Source: Streptomyces sp. ISL-66 (lineage in GTDB: Bacteria; Actinomycetota; Actinomycetes; Streptomycetales; Streptomycetaceae). From it: a stretch of DNA of 64,000 bases. A program made the translations under genes and the position numbers. The notes beneath the pieces are model-generated. The model was given only the letters and a program-made list of their open reading frames with translations. It was not told the origin of the DNA and made no database searches. This document shows positions 28,367-37,273 of the stretch, piece after piece (the first letter of the stretch is position 1; every line of letters starts with the position of its first letter). The stretch covers positions 78,963 to 142,962 of the forward strand of contig NZ_JAGGOW010000032.1 in NCBI RefSeq assembly GCF_018614135.1. The letters are read 5' to 3'.

Positions 28367-29596
28367 CTACAGCCGGTGCGCCGCGCCCGCCGGACTCGCG
28401 CCGCGGGTGTCGAGCAGCAGCTGCGCTTTGACCGCCAGTCCTTGGAGGTCGTAGGTGCGGTGGTGCTGGAGCAGGATCGTCAGATCGGCGTTGGCGGCGG
28501 CCTCGTACAGGGATTCGGCGCGGGGGACGGGCTGGTCCCGGACGCGCCATCCGCTGATGTAGGGGTCGTGGTAGCTGACCAGCGCCCCGAGGTCGAGGAG
28601 CCGGCTGGCGATCTCGCGGGCGGGGGAGCCCTCCTGGTCGGCGAGGTCCTGCTTGTAGGTGACCCCGAGCAGCAGGACCCGGGCCCCGCGGGCGGACTTG
28701 CCGTGCTCGTTCAGCAGGGCCGCGCTGCGCTGGATGACGTACTGCGGCATCCGGTTGTTGATTTCCTGCGCCAGGCCGACCATGCGCAGCGGGTGGCCCG
28801 GGGTGCGGGTGGTGTGGGGGAGGTAGTTGGGGTCGAGGGGGACGCCGTGACCGCCGACCCCGGGGCCGGGGCGGAAGGCCTGGAAGCCGTACGGCTTGGT
28901 CTCGGCGCAGCGGATGACGTCCCACAGGTCCACGCCCAGGTCGTGGCAGAGGACGGCCATCTCGTTCATGAGGGCGATGTTGACGTGCCGGTAGTTGGTT
29001 TCGAGGAGCTGCACGGTCTCGGCCTCGCGCAGGCCGCGGGCCCGCACCACCTTGTCGGTGAGGCGGGCGTAGAAGGCGTGCGCGGACTCGGTGCAGGCGG
29101 GGGTGAGGCCGCCGATGACCCGGGGCGTGTTGGGGATGCCGTGCGTGCGGTTGCCCGGGTCGAGGCGGCTCGGGGAGTAGGCCAGATGGAAGTCCCGGCC
29201 GGCGCGCAGCCCGGAGCCCGATTCGAGGATCGGGCGCAGGTACTCCTCGGTGACGCCGGGATGGGCGGCCGATTCGAGGATGACGGTGGTGTGGGGGCGC
29301 AGCCGGGCGGCGAGCGTGCGGCCCGCCTCGCCGACCGCGGACAGGTCGAGTGCGCGGTCCGCGCCGAGCTGGGTGGGGGCGCAGATGACGGCGGTGCGGA
29401 CCCGGCCGAGTTCGGCGGGGTTGGTGGTGATCCGGAAGCCGGCCGCCGACATGCGGCGGATCTCGGCGGCGGTGAGGGTGGAGTCCGTGGCCGGACCGCT
29501 GTCGTAGCCGACCGTCTCGATCCCGGCGGCCACTGCTGCCTGGGCGAGCGGGAGACCGAGATGGCCGAGTCCGATGACGGCGAGATCTGCGGGCAT
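28367..29596 (-). CDS. UDP-glucose/UDP-ManNAc dehydrogenase-like protein lacking the catalytic cysteine
   Basis: The 409-residue protein has all three domains of the nucleotide-sugar 6-dehydrogenase family. They are the NAD-binding Rossmann fold (AVIGLGHLGLPLAQA, residues 6-20), a central dimerisation helix region (ETVQLLETNYRHVNIALMNEMAVLCHDLGVDLWDVIRCAETKPYGFQAFRPGPGVGG) and a C-terminal UDP-binding fold (ARVLLLGVTYKQDLADQEGSPAREIASRL). The active-site motif that normally reads GGHCxPxDP is GGHGVPLDP here. Gly251 (codon GGC) stands at the nucleophile position, so two-step oxidation to the uronic acid should fail. The ATG at 29596 follows GGAAGGGACGG. It is divergent from glpD. Confidence 0.85.
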   Translation of the reverse strand: MPADLAVIGLGHLGLPLAQAAVAAGIETVGYDSGPATDSTLTAAEIRRMSAAGFRITTNPAELGRVRTAVICAPTQLGADRALDLSAVGEAGRTLAARLRPHTTVILESAAHPGVTEEYLRPILESGSGLRAGRDFHLAYSPSRLDPGNRTHGIPNTPRVIGGLTPACTESAHAFYARLTDKVVRARGLREAETVQLLETNYRHVNIALMNEMAVLCHDLGVDLWDVIRCAETKPYGFQAFRPGPGVGGHGVPLDPNYLPHTTRTPGHPLRMVGLAQEINNRMPQYVIQRSAALLNEHGKSARGARVLLLGVTYKQDLADQEGSPAREIASRLLDLGALVSYHDPYISGWRVRDQPVPRAESLYEAAANADLTILLQHHRTYDLQGLAVKAQLLLDTRGASPAGAAHRL

Positions 29597-29694
29597 GGGG
29601 GTGCCGTCCCTTCCCTTCCCTGACATGCATGAGGGGGCGGAGCGCGCAAGTCCTGTGGAGGAGGAGAGCTGGCGCAATGTCAGACTAGGCGTAT

Positions 29695-29714
29695 ATATGA
29701 CAGATATGTCGTAT
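29695..29714. promoter_or_regulatory. 20-bp near-palindrome in the dehydrogenase/glpD spacer
   Basis: ATATGACAGATATGTCGTAT reads as an inverted repeat with one mismatched pair. It sits in the AT-richest part of the 275-base divergent spacer, about 100 bases upstream of the dehydrogenase-like gene. It could be an operator, but no regulator is obvious. Confidence 0.45.
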
Positions 29715-29801
29715 TCGGGGTTTGTGGTCGCCGTCGTGTTATCCACAGGCGGTGGCTGAGGTGGGTGCGGGCGGTCAGAATCATGAACGGGCGATGTGAG
29801 C

Positions 29802-29848
29802 GGGATCACCCACAACGAGTGGGATGACCCCATCGGGCGGGGTGACCC
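29802..29848 (+). promoter_or_regulatory. Three direct repeats GGGRTSACCC upstream of glpD
   Basis: GGGATCACCC (29802), GGGATGACCC (29821) and GGGGTGACCC (29839) recur at 19- and 18-base spacing, ending 24 bases before the glpD start. Near-two-turn phasing on one strand resembles an operator array for a glycerol regulator. This is inferred only from spacing. Confidence 0.5.
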
Positions 29849-29871
29849 GCCCCAACGGGAGGCAGGCGGCT

Positions 29872-31623
29872 GTGAGGACGACAGGGACAGGCATGGGAGC
29901 GGGAGCCGGAGCCGGAGCGGGGGCGGCGGCGCTGGGTCCGGTCCAGCGGGCCGAGGCGCTCGCCGCGATGGCCGAGCGGGAGCTGGACGTGCTGGTGGTC
30001 GGGGCGGGCGTGGTGGGGGCCGGCACCGCCCTCGACGCCGTGACCAGGGGCCTGGCGACCGGGCTGGTGGAGGCGCGGGACTGGGCCTCCGGCACGTCAA
30101 GTCGCTCCAGCAAGCTCATCCACGGCGGGCTCAGATACTTGGAGATGCTCGACTTCGCCCTCGTGCGGGAGGCGCTGAAGGAGCGCGGCCTGCTGCTGGG
30201 GCGCCTCGCCCCGCACCTCGTGAAGCCGGTGCCCTTCCTCTACCCGTTGCAGCACAAGGGATGGGAGCGCTGGTACGCGGGCTCCGGGGTCGCGCTGTAC
30301 GACGCGATGTCGCTCTCCAGCGGCCACGGGCGCGGACTGCCGACGCACCGCCACCTCTCGCGCCGGCGCGCCCTGCGGATCGCACCGGCGCTGCGCAAGG
30401 ACGCACTGGTGGGCGCCCTGCAGTACTACGACGCCCAGATGGACGACGCGCGGTACGTGGCGACCTTGGTCCGAACGGCCGCGGCGTACGGGGCGCAGTG
30501 CGCCAACCGGGCGAGGGTCGTCGGCTTCCTCCGGGAGGGCGAGCGGGTGGTCGGCGCGCGGGTGCGGGACGTGGAGGGCGGAGGCGAGTACGAGATCCGC
30601 GCGAAGCAGATCGTGAACGCGACGGGGGTGTGGACGGACGACACCCAGGCGCTGATCGGGGAGCGCGGGCAGTTCCACGTACGGGCGTCCAAGGGCATCC
30701 ACCTGGTGGTCCCCAAGGACCGGATCCACTCGACGACGGGACTGATCCTGCGGACCGAGAAGTCGGTGCTGTTCGTCATCCCGTGGGGCCGGCACTGGAT
30801 CGTGGGCACCACGGACACCGACTGGGACCTGGACAAGGCGCACCCGGCGGCGTCCAGCGCGGACATCGACTACCTGCTGGAGCACGTGAACTCGGTGCTC
30901 GCGGTGCCGCTCACCAGGGACGACGTCCAAGGGGTCTACGCCGGCCTGCGGCCGCTGCTGGCCGGGGAGTCGGACGCGACGAGCAAGCTCTCGCGCGAGC
31001 ACACGGTGGCGCACCCGGTGCCGGGGCTGGTGGTGGTCGCCGGCGGCAAGTACACGACGTACCGGGTGATGGCCAAGGACGCGGTGGACGAGGCGGTGCA
31101 CGGCCTGGACCAGAGGGTCGCGGAATGCGTCACGGAGGACGTGCCGCTGATGGGGGCCGAGGGGTACCGGGCGCTGTGGAACGGGCGGGCGCGGATCGCG
31201 GGGCGGACGGGGCTTCACGTGGTGCGGGTGGAACACCTGTTGAACCGGTACGGGTCGATGACGGAGGAGCTGCTGACGCTGATCGCGGCGGACCCGTCGC
31301 TGGGGGAGCCGCTGACGGGCGCCGACGACTACCTCCGTGCCGAAGTGGTCTACGCGGCCTCGCACGAGGGGGCGCGCCACCTCGACGACGTGCTGACGCG
31401 GCGGACGCGGATCTCGATCGAGACCTTCGACCGGGGGACGAGATCGGCCCGGGAATGCGCGGAGCTGATGGCTCCGGTTCTGGGCTGGGACGAACAGCAG
31501 ATCGAGAAGGAAGTGGAACACTACGAGAAGCGGGTGCAGGCCGAGCGGGAATCGCAGCGCCAGCCGGATGACCAGACGGCGGACGCCGCGCGGCTGGGCG
31601 CGCCGGACATCGTCCCGTTGTAA
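29872..31623 (+). CDS. glpD: Glycerol-3-phosphate dehydrogenase (FAD, respiratory)
   Basis: The 583-residue flavoprotein oxidises glycerol-3-phosphate to dihydroxyacetone phosphate and feeds electrons to quinone. The FAD motif is LDVLVVGAGVVGAGTALDAVTRG (near residues 37-60), followed by SSRSSKLIHGGLRYLEM and HLVKPVPFLYPL. The domain IVNATGVWTDD and VLFVIPWGRHWIVGTTDTDWD are typical of GlpD. The C-terminal cap includes YGSMTEELLTLIAADP and an ending similar to Streptomyces GlpD. The GTG at 29872 with GGGAGG upstream is preferred. An earlier in-frame ATG at 29824 lies inside the direct repeats. Gly-Ala repeats occupy residues 7-18. Confidence 0.94.
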   Translation: MRTTGTGMGAGAGAGAGAAALGPVQRAEALAAMAERELDVLVVGAGVVGAGTALDAVTRGLATGLVEARDWASGTSSRSSKLIHGGLRYLEMLDFALVREALKERGLLLGRLAPHLVKPVPFLYPLQHKGWERWYAGSGVALYDAMSLSSGHGRGLPTHRHLSRRRALRIAPALRKDALVGALQYYDAQMDDARYVATLVRTAAAYGAQCANRARVVGFLREGERVVGARVRDVEGGGEYEIRAKQIVNATGVWTDDTQALIGERGQFHVRASKGIHLVVPKDRIHSTTGLILRTEKSVLFVIPWGRHWIVGTTDTDWDLDKAHPAASSADIDYLLEHVNSVLAVPLTRDDVQGVYAGLRPLLAGESDATSKLSREHTVAHPVPGLVVVAGGKYTTYRVMAKDAVDEAVHGLDQRVAECVTEDVPLMGAEGYRALWNGRARIAGRTGLHVVRVEHLLNRYGSMTEELLTLIAADPSLGEPLTGADDYLRAEVVYAASHEGARHLDDVLTRRTRISIETFDRGTRSARECAELMAPVLGWDEQQIEKEVEHYEKRVQAERESQRQPDDQTADAARLGAPDIVPL

Positions 31624-31772
31624 CTCCGCAATGCGGAGGGGGGAACCACGGACCCGGGGCTCCCGTCCGTTGCGGAGTAAGGGACAATGAGGGTTCTGCC
31701 GGGGCGGGTTACCGGGCACCCCGGCGGCTGCCGGGGGAACCGGAGCGAGCGGCACGATCGCAGAGGGGACGC

Positions 31773-34328
31773 ATGTCGAAGCCGGAGCACACCGAGTCGC
31801 CGGATCCGTCTGTCGGGACGGGAACGCCGGTGTCTCCGGCGGCCGATCACGCGGACGCGAAGTCCGAGAAGCCGAAATCCGAGAAGCCGAAGCTCGAAAA
31901 GCCGAAGCCCGCAGAGCCGGAGCCGGCTACCGCGGTTGAGTCTGAGGACCCGAAGCCAGCGGTGGCGGCGGAGCCGGAGGACGCGAAGCCCGCGGCGGCG
32001 GCTGAGCCCGAGGACGTGAAGCCGAAGTCGGCCGCGAAGCCCGCGGCCGCGAAGCCCGCGGCCGCGAAGCCCGCGGTGGCGGCGGAGCCGGAGGACGCGA
32101 AGCCTGCGGCGGCGGCTGAGCCCGCGGCCGCGAAGCCGAAGTCGGCCGCGAAGCCTGCGGCCGCGAAGCCTGCGGCCGCGAAGTCCGCGGCCGCGAAGTC
32201 CGCGGCCGCGAAGTCCGAGCCTGCGAAGCCCGCTGCCGCGAAGGCGGATCTGGGCAAGCCCGCCGCGGTGGAGGTCGCTGGGCCGGGTGAGCCCGAGGGT
32301 GCGGAGCCCGCGGACGCGAAGGCTCCTGCGGTGAAGCCCGTCGCGGTGAGCAAGGCCGATGAGGTGGCGGCAGCCGTCAAGGCGGCCGCGGCCAAGGCGG
32401 AGGAGGACCCCCACGACGAGGGGCGGTTGCTCGCGGGCCGCTACCGGCTCGGCGACGTCCTCGGCAAGGGCGGTATGGGCACCGTCTGGCGCGCCGTGGA
32501 CGAGACCCTCGGCCGGACGGTCGCCGTCAAGGAACTCCGCTTCGGCACCGGGGTCGACGACGACGAGAAGCGCCGCCTCATCACGCGCACCCTGCGCGAG
32601 GCCAAGGCCATCGCGCGGATCCGCAGCGGCGGGGCGGTGACCGTCTACGACGTCGTCGACGAAGACGGCCGGCCGTGGATCGTCATGGAGCTCATCGAGG
32701 GCCCCTCGCTCGCCGAGTTCATACGGGAGAACGGCCCCCTCACTCCGCGCCGCGCCGCCGAAGTGGGCCTCGCCGTGCTCGACGTGCTCCGCGCCGCGCA
32801 CCGCCAGGGCATCCTGCACCGGGACGTGAAGCCCTCCAACGTGCTCCTCGCCGACCACGGCAACGGCCGTGTGGTCCTGACCGACTTCGGCATCGCCCAG
32901 GTCGAGGGTGACCCGTCCGTCACCTCCACCGGCATGCTCGTCGGCGCCCCCTCGTACATCTCCCCCGAGCGCGCCCGCGGCCAGCGCCCCGGTCCGCCGG
33001 CGGACATGTGGTCGCTCGGCGGCCTGCTGTACGCGGCGGTCGAGGGCGTCCCCCCGTACGACAAGGGATCGGCGCTCGCCACCCTCACCGCCGTGATGAC
33101 CGAGCCGGTCGACCCGCCCAAGAACGCCGGTCCGCTGACCGAGGTCATCTACGGGCTCCTCGTCAAGGACCCGGCCCACCGGCTCGACGACGACCGCGCA
33201 CGGGCCATGCTCACGGCCGTGATCGATGCCCCCGAGCAGCCGGCCGCCGTAGCGGGTCCGAGCCCCGAGGAAACCCGGCAGATATCGCTCGCCGAGGCCC
33301 AGGAGGCCGCGGAGAAGGTCACTGCCGAGAAGGCGGCGAAGGCTGCCGAGAAGGCGGAGAAGAAGGAACGCGAGCGCAGGGACCGCGAGCAGCGCGAGCG
33401 CACCCGCGCCGCGCTGAAGTCGGCCCGCAAGGCGGCGGCCACGGCCGGCGCCGCCGGCGCGACCACGGCCGTGACGGCCGCCGAACGCCCGGCCCCGCGT
33501 CCCGCGCCCGTCGCCGCGCCGCTCACCGACGTCATGCCGCGCCGCACCATCGCCCTCGCGATAGCCGGCGTGGTCCTCGTGCTCGCGGTCATCGGCTCGC
33601 TCGTCGCCTATGCCTTCAACGGTGACGACGAGGGCGGTGCGACGCGCGACGGCAAGGGCTCCACCGCCTCGAGCCCCGCCGCCGGTTCCTCGCCGTCCCC
33701 CGCCGCCTCGCCCTCGCCCTCGCCCTCGCCTTCGCCGAAGACCGGTGAGTCTGCGGGCAGCGGCGGCGCGAGCTCGCCGAGCCCGACTCCGAGTGCCGGT
33801 GGCGGCGCGGGTACCGGCACCAACGCGAGCCAGGGGCAGGGCACGACGCCCGGCGGTTCCGGGAGCGAGATCCCGCCCGGGTTCGCGCAGGTGACCGACC
33901 CCGGCTTCCACTTCGCGATGGTGATGCCCGAGGGCTTCAAACAGACCGACACGATAGGCAAGAACGACGGGGTCATATACAGCCGGGACGGCGGTTTCCC
34001 GCGGATCCAGATCGACTTCAACAACAAGCCGACGGACGACGCACGCGCGGCGTGGGCGGAGCTGGCCCCCGCCGTCGCGGGCAGCAGCACGAACTACAAG
34101 CTGCTCCGGCTCGAGCTGACGGAGTACCGGAACTACCCGACCGTCGCGGACTGGGAGTTCGAGCGGGACCAGAAGGGCGTCCGGGTCCGGGTGCTCGACC
34201 GCGGGTTCAAAATCGACGCCAAGCAGGGCTTCGCCATCATGATCAGCTGCGTCGCCGATCAGTGGGACGCCACCGAGTGCGCGCAGCTGCGCAAGACGGC
34301 GTTCGAGACGTTCCGGCCCATGGGCTGA
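31773..34328 (+). CDS. Transmembrane Ser/Thr protein kinase with Lys-Pro-Ala repeat N-terminus
   Basis: The 851-residue kinase begins with about 190 residues of KPAAAKPAAAEPED-type repeats encoded by near-identical DNA. The kinase domain (about 220-480) is intact, with GKGGMGTVWRA (near 230), VAVKEL (Lys near 252), HRDVKPSN (Asp near 350) and DFGIAQ. A charged Ala/Glu/Lys coiled-coil segment (about 505-560) leads to one membrane helix (TIALAIAGVVLVLAVIGSLVAYAF, about 592-615) and a Ser/Pro/Gly linker. A ~150-residue outer domain (from about 701) starts PPGFAQVTDPGFHFAMVMPEGF. It is the first of three consecutive kinase-type genes with this layout. The long basic N-terminus is unusual, because bacterial kinases normally start at the catalytic domain. 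Confidence 0.93.
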   Translation: MSKPEHTESPDPSVGTGTPVSPAADHADAKSEKPKSEKPKLEKPKPAEPEPATAVESEDPKPAVAAEPEDAKPAAAAEPEDVKPKSAAKPAAAKPAAAKPAVAAEPEDAKPAAAAEPAAAKPKSAAKPAAAKPAAAKSAAAKSAAAKSEPAKPAAAKADLGKPAAVEVAGPGEPEGAEPADAKAPAVKPVAVSKADEVAAAVKAAAAKAEEDPHDEGRLLAGRYRLGDVLGKGGMGTVWRAVDETLGRTVAVKELRFGTGVDDDEKRRLITRTLREAKAIARIRSGGAVTVYDVVDEDGRPWIVMELIEGPSLAEFIRENGPLTPRRAAEVGLAVLDVLRAAHRQGILHRDVKPSNVLLADHGNGRVVLTDFGIAQVEGDPSVTSTGMLVGAPSYISPERARGQRPGPPADMWSLGGLLYAAVEGVPPYDKGSALATLTAVMTEPVDPPKNAGPLTEVIYGLLVKDPAHRLDDDRARAMLTAVIDAPEQPAAVAGPSPEETRQISLAEAQEAAEKVTAEKAAKAAEKAEKKERERRDREQRERTRAALKSARKAAATAGAAGATTAVTAAERPAPRPAPVAAPLTDVMPRRTIALAIAGVVLVLAVIGSLVAYAFNGDDEGGATRDGKGSTASSPAAGSSPSPAASPSPSPSPSPKTGESAGSGGASSPSPTPSAGGGAGTGTNASQGQGTTPGGSGSEIPPGFAQVTDPGFHFAMVMPEGFKQTDTIGKNDGVIYSRDGGFPRIQIDFNNKPTDDARAAWAELAPAVAGSSTNYKLLRLELTEYRNYPTVADWEFERDQKGVRVRVLDRGFKIDAKQGFAIMISCVADQWDATECAQLRKTAFETFRPMG
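31985..32265 (+). repeat. Degenerate GCGGCCGCGAAGCC-type coding repeats in the kinase N-terminus
   Basis: Multiple copies of GCGGCCGCGAAGCCC and of a longer unit containing GAGCCGGAGGACGCGAAGCC encode the KPAAA/EPEDAKPA repeats. Copies are close to identical at DNA level, so length variation between strains is expected. Confidence 0.85.
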
Positions 34329-34468
34329 CGCTTCCTCGGGCCGGGCCCGGGCCGGACCCGCGACGGGACAAGGGTGAGCCTTGTCAGGGCCGGGACGCGG
34401 GCGCCCTGGGCGACGTATCGTGTCAGCCGGGCAACGGGAACGGGCCCACAGCTCTCGGGGGAGGCGAT

Positions 34469-37156
34469 GTGGAGGACTACGCGGGCCGGATCCTGGCCGA
34501 GCGCTACCGCCTGCCGCTGCCCCCGTCCGACGAGTACGAGCTGATCGAGACCCGGGCCTTCGACACGCGGAGCGGGCAGGAAGTCCTGATACGGCAGGTG
34601 CCGTTGCCGGAGGTCGTGGACGCGGAGCTGCTGGACGGCGCGCGAGGCGGTCCCGCCGTCGCCGGCGGTCGGCGCGCCCCGGGCGAACTGCCCGCCGTGC
34701 GCAGGGCCATCGAGGCGGCGCAGGCGGCCGCGTCCGTGCCGGACCATCCGCGGCTGGACCAGGTCTTCGACGTGTTCGCGGAGGGCGGGTCGCTGTGGAT
34801 CGTGAGCGAACTCGTACCGGCCAGACCGCTGGCGGCGCTGATCGCCGAGGAACCGCTGAGCCCGTACCGGGCCGCCGAGGTGGCGGCCGACGTGCTGACC
34901 GCGCTGCGGGTGCTGCACGCGCACGGGTGGACCCACCGGAACATCACGGTGCGGACGGTGCTGATCTGCGAGGACGGACGGGTCGTCCTGACCGGACTGG
35001 CCGCGGGGGCCGCCGAGGACGCGCTGTGCGGGTACGACCCGGTGCCGTCGCCGGACGGCTTCGGGGGCCCGGCGGTCCGGTCCGGGGGTGCTGAACCGGG
35101 CCATGCGGGTCCTGCCGGTCCCGTCCGTTCCATCGATCCCGCCGGTCTCGTCCGTTCCATCGATCCCGCCGGTCCCGTGGACCCCGTGCATAACCCCGGA
35201 GCCGGGGCCGGAGCCGGGGGAGGGGGAGGGTCGGAGTACGCGCCGATCGTGGCTCCCGGCTACGACACCGGGCCGAGGTACACCGACCACATCGTCCCCG
35301 GAAGCACCGGCGACGCCGGGGAGCGGCCCGATCCGAAGGCCGCGGCACGGGCCGGGGCCATCGCCTCGTACCGGGCCGGGGCGCAGGCCGCCGCCCGGAT
35401 CACCGAGCAGCGGAAGGCCGGGGCGGATCCCGCCCTCGGTCCCGCGCGGGAGCCGAGGCCGGAGGGGTCGAACCTGCCGCAGGGGTACTCGTACCCGTAC
35501 GGCGGCCCGGACGGCGGAGCGAGCTGGCACGGGGCCACCCCGCGGCGCCGGGCCGCTCTGCCCGCCCCGCCGCCCCGGGACGGGGCCGAACCGCAGACTC
35601 CGCCGGTGCGCCCCGGGCCGCCCGAGGCGCAGACATCGGCGGTGCGTCCGTCGCTCCCCGAGGCGCAGACCCCGCCGGTGTATCCGTCGCTCCCCGAGGG
35701 GCAGAGCCCGCCCGTGCGCCCCGGGCTGCCCGCGCAGCTCGCCCTTCCCCAGGGATACCGCCAGGCGGACTCCCCGGAGGGCGCCCCCGACCCGGGCCGG
35801 CCCCTGACGCCCCGGCCGTCCCGGCAGTCCCGGCCGGGCGACGAGACGTACGGCTACGGGTACGGGAATGCGGCCCCGACCCCGGCCCCCCCGACCCCGG
35901 CTCCGCCCCCGCCCCCGCCCGGAGGCGGAGGCGGCGGGTGGGGGAGCGGGCCCCGGAGCGGGCTCGATGCCGAGCGGGCCCGGCAGACGCGGATGGCCGT
36001 CGTCGGGGCCGTCACCGAGCGGTGGTCGCCCGAGCAGGCGCAGGCCGTGCACGGCCCCTGGCAGCTGGCCGCGCCCGTCGGGCCGGCCACGGACCTCTGG
36101 GGGCTCGGCGCGCTGCTGTACCGGGCCGTGCAGGGCCATGCCCCGTACCCCGAGGACAGCGTCGGCGAGCTCGTCGAGATGGTCTGCGCCGAGCCCCCGG
36201 CCTTCGCCGAGGAGTGCGGCCCGCTGCGCCCGGTCGTGGAGTCGCTGCTGCGCCAGGACCCGACCGAGCGTCCCGACTTCGAGGAGCTCCGCGGCTGGCT
36301 GCGCTCCCTCGTACGGTCCGCCCCCGAGCCCGACGCCAACTTCGCCGCGCTGCTCCCGATACCGGAGCCGGATCCCGCGCGGCTGCCCGTCGTACGGCGG
36401 CGGGGCGATCTGCACGGCCGGCACCGCAGCGCCGAACACCCCCGCAAGCCGCTCGCCCTGGGGCGGGCCCTGCTCCTCGGGGTGCTCGTCCTGCTCGCGG
36501 GCGCGGTGGCGTACGCCCTGTTCTTCATGCCCCGGTCCGCCGATCCCCAGGGCGACGGCGGGCAGAAGGCCGCCGGGATGAAGCCGCCGTCCGCCCAGCC
36601 GAAGTCCCCGGGCGCGAGCACCGGTCCGAGCCCGAAGCCGAACCCCTCGGGCGCGAGCCCCAGCGCGCCCGAATCCAAGCCCGCGCCGCAGACCAACGCG
36701 CCGGCCCCGGCCGGGTACACCACCCAGCAGGACGCCGAGCACTTCGAGATCACCGTCCCGAACGGCTGGGACCGTCGCGGAATGAACGAGTCCGGTCAGG
36801 TGCGCTACACGGAGGGGGAGTTCGCCCTCACCATCGTCCCCGGCCGGGACAAGGTCGAGGGCAACCCGGACCCGGCGACGTACCAGAAGGACAAGGAGCC
36901 CGAGCTGGCCCCGTACCGCTCCTCCACCTGGTCCAGCGTCAGCGACATCAAGTCCACCAAGGTCGGCAACCAGCTCCGCGTCACCGGCCGGTACACGTGG
37001 ATCGACGGCAACGGCCGCTCGGTCGTGGCCCGCAACTACGTCGTCGCGCTCGGCGGCTCGTACCACGTCGTCCTGGTCACGGGCCCGCAGGACCAGGAGG
37101 GCAAGGTCACCGAGGCCTTCGAGCAGGCAACGGCCAGTTACCGTACGGGCGGCTGA
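34469..37156 (+). CDS. Transmembrane pseudokinase with large Pro-rich insertion inside the kinase fold
   Basis: The 895-residue protein aligns with the kinases on either side but has lost catalysis. The lysine strand reads VLIRQV, the catalytic loop reads HRNITVRTVL (Asp replaced by Asn, about residues 156-158), and DFG is replaced by GLAAG. The N-lobe and the first helices (about 10-190) are separated from the C-lobe (about 500-625, VGPATDLWGLGALLYRAVQG...RPDFEELRGWL) by some 300 residues of Pro/Gly/Gln-rich sequence. That sequence includes repeats of the type RPSLPEAQTPPV. One membrane helix (about 665-688) and an outer domain opening DAEHFEITVPNGW (about 750-895) follow. The start is GTG 34469 with GGGGGAGG upstream. 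It probably scaffolds or regulates the neighbouring kinases. Confidence 0.88.
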   Translation: MEDYAGRILAERYRLPLPPSDEYELIETRAFDTRSGQEVLIRQVPLPEVVDAELLDGARGGPAVAGGRRAPGELPAVRRAIEAAQAAASVPDHPRLDQVFDVFAEGGSLWIVSELVPARPLAALIAEEPLSPYRAAEVAADVLTALRVLHAHGWTHRNITVRTVLICEDGRVVLTGLAAGAAEDALCGYDPVPSPDGFGGPAVRSGGAEPGHAGPAGPVRSIDPAGLVRSIDPAGPVDPVHNPGAGAGAGGGGGSEYAPIVAPGYDTGPRYTDHIVPGSTGDAGERPDPKAAARAGAIASYRAGAQAAARITEQRKAGADPALGPAREPRPEGSNLPQGYSYPYGGPDGGASWHGATPRRRAALPAPPPRDGAEPQTPPVRPGPPEAQTSAVRPSLPEAQTPPVYPSLPEGQSPPVRPGLPAQLALPQGYRQADSPEGAPDPGRPLTPRPSRQSRPGDETYGYGYGNAAPTPAPPTPAPPPPPPGGGGGGWGSGPRSGLDAERARQTRMAVVGAVTERWSPEQAQAVHGPWQLAAPVGPATDLWGLGALLYRAVQGHAPYPEDSVGELVEMVCAEPPAFAEECGPLRPVVESLLRQDPTERPDFEELRGWLRSLVRSAPEPDANFAALLPIPEPDPARLPVVRRRGDLHGRHRSAEHPRKPLALGRALLLGVLVLLAGAVAYALFFMPRSADPQGDGGQKAAGMKPPSAQPKSPGASTGPSPKPNPSGASPSAPESKPAPQTNAPAPAGYTTQQDAEHFEITVPNGWDRRGMNESGQVRYTEGEFALTIVPGRDKVEGNPDPATYQKDKEPELAPYRSSTWSSVSDIKSTKVGNQLRVTGRYTWIDGNGRSVVARNYVVALGGSYHVVLVTGPQDQEGKVTEAFEQATASYRTGG

Positions 37157-37273
37157 CGGGCGCTCAGTACGGCAATTGCGTCACAGTGCGGCCCAACCGC
37201 CGCCGAGAGGTTCCGGCAGCGCCCGCGGGCTCCGTAGTCTGACCGCAAGTGCACAGAGCGGCGGCGGGGATTC

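Noticed and set aside
34469..37156. Active third kinase
   Set aside because: Lys, catalytic Asp and DFG are all replaced, so it is listed as a pseudokinase.
36000..37242. Plus-strand 434-codon frame overlapping the end of the pseudokinase gene
   Set aside because: It is a shifted-frame shadow rich in Arg and Ala. The pseudokinase frame contains the membrane helix and outer domain.
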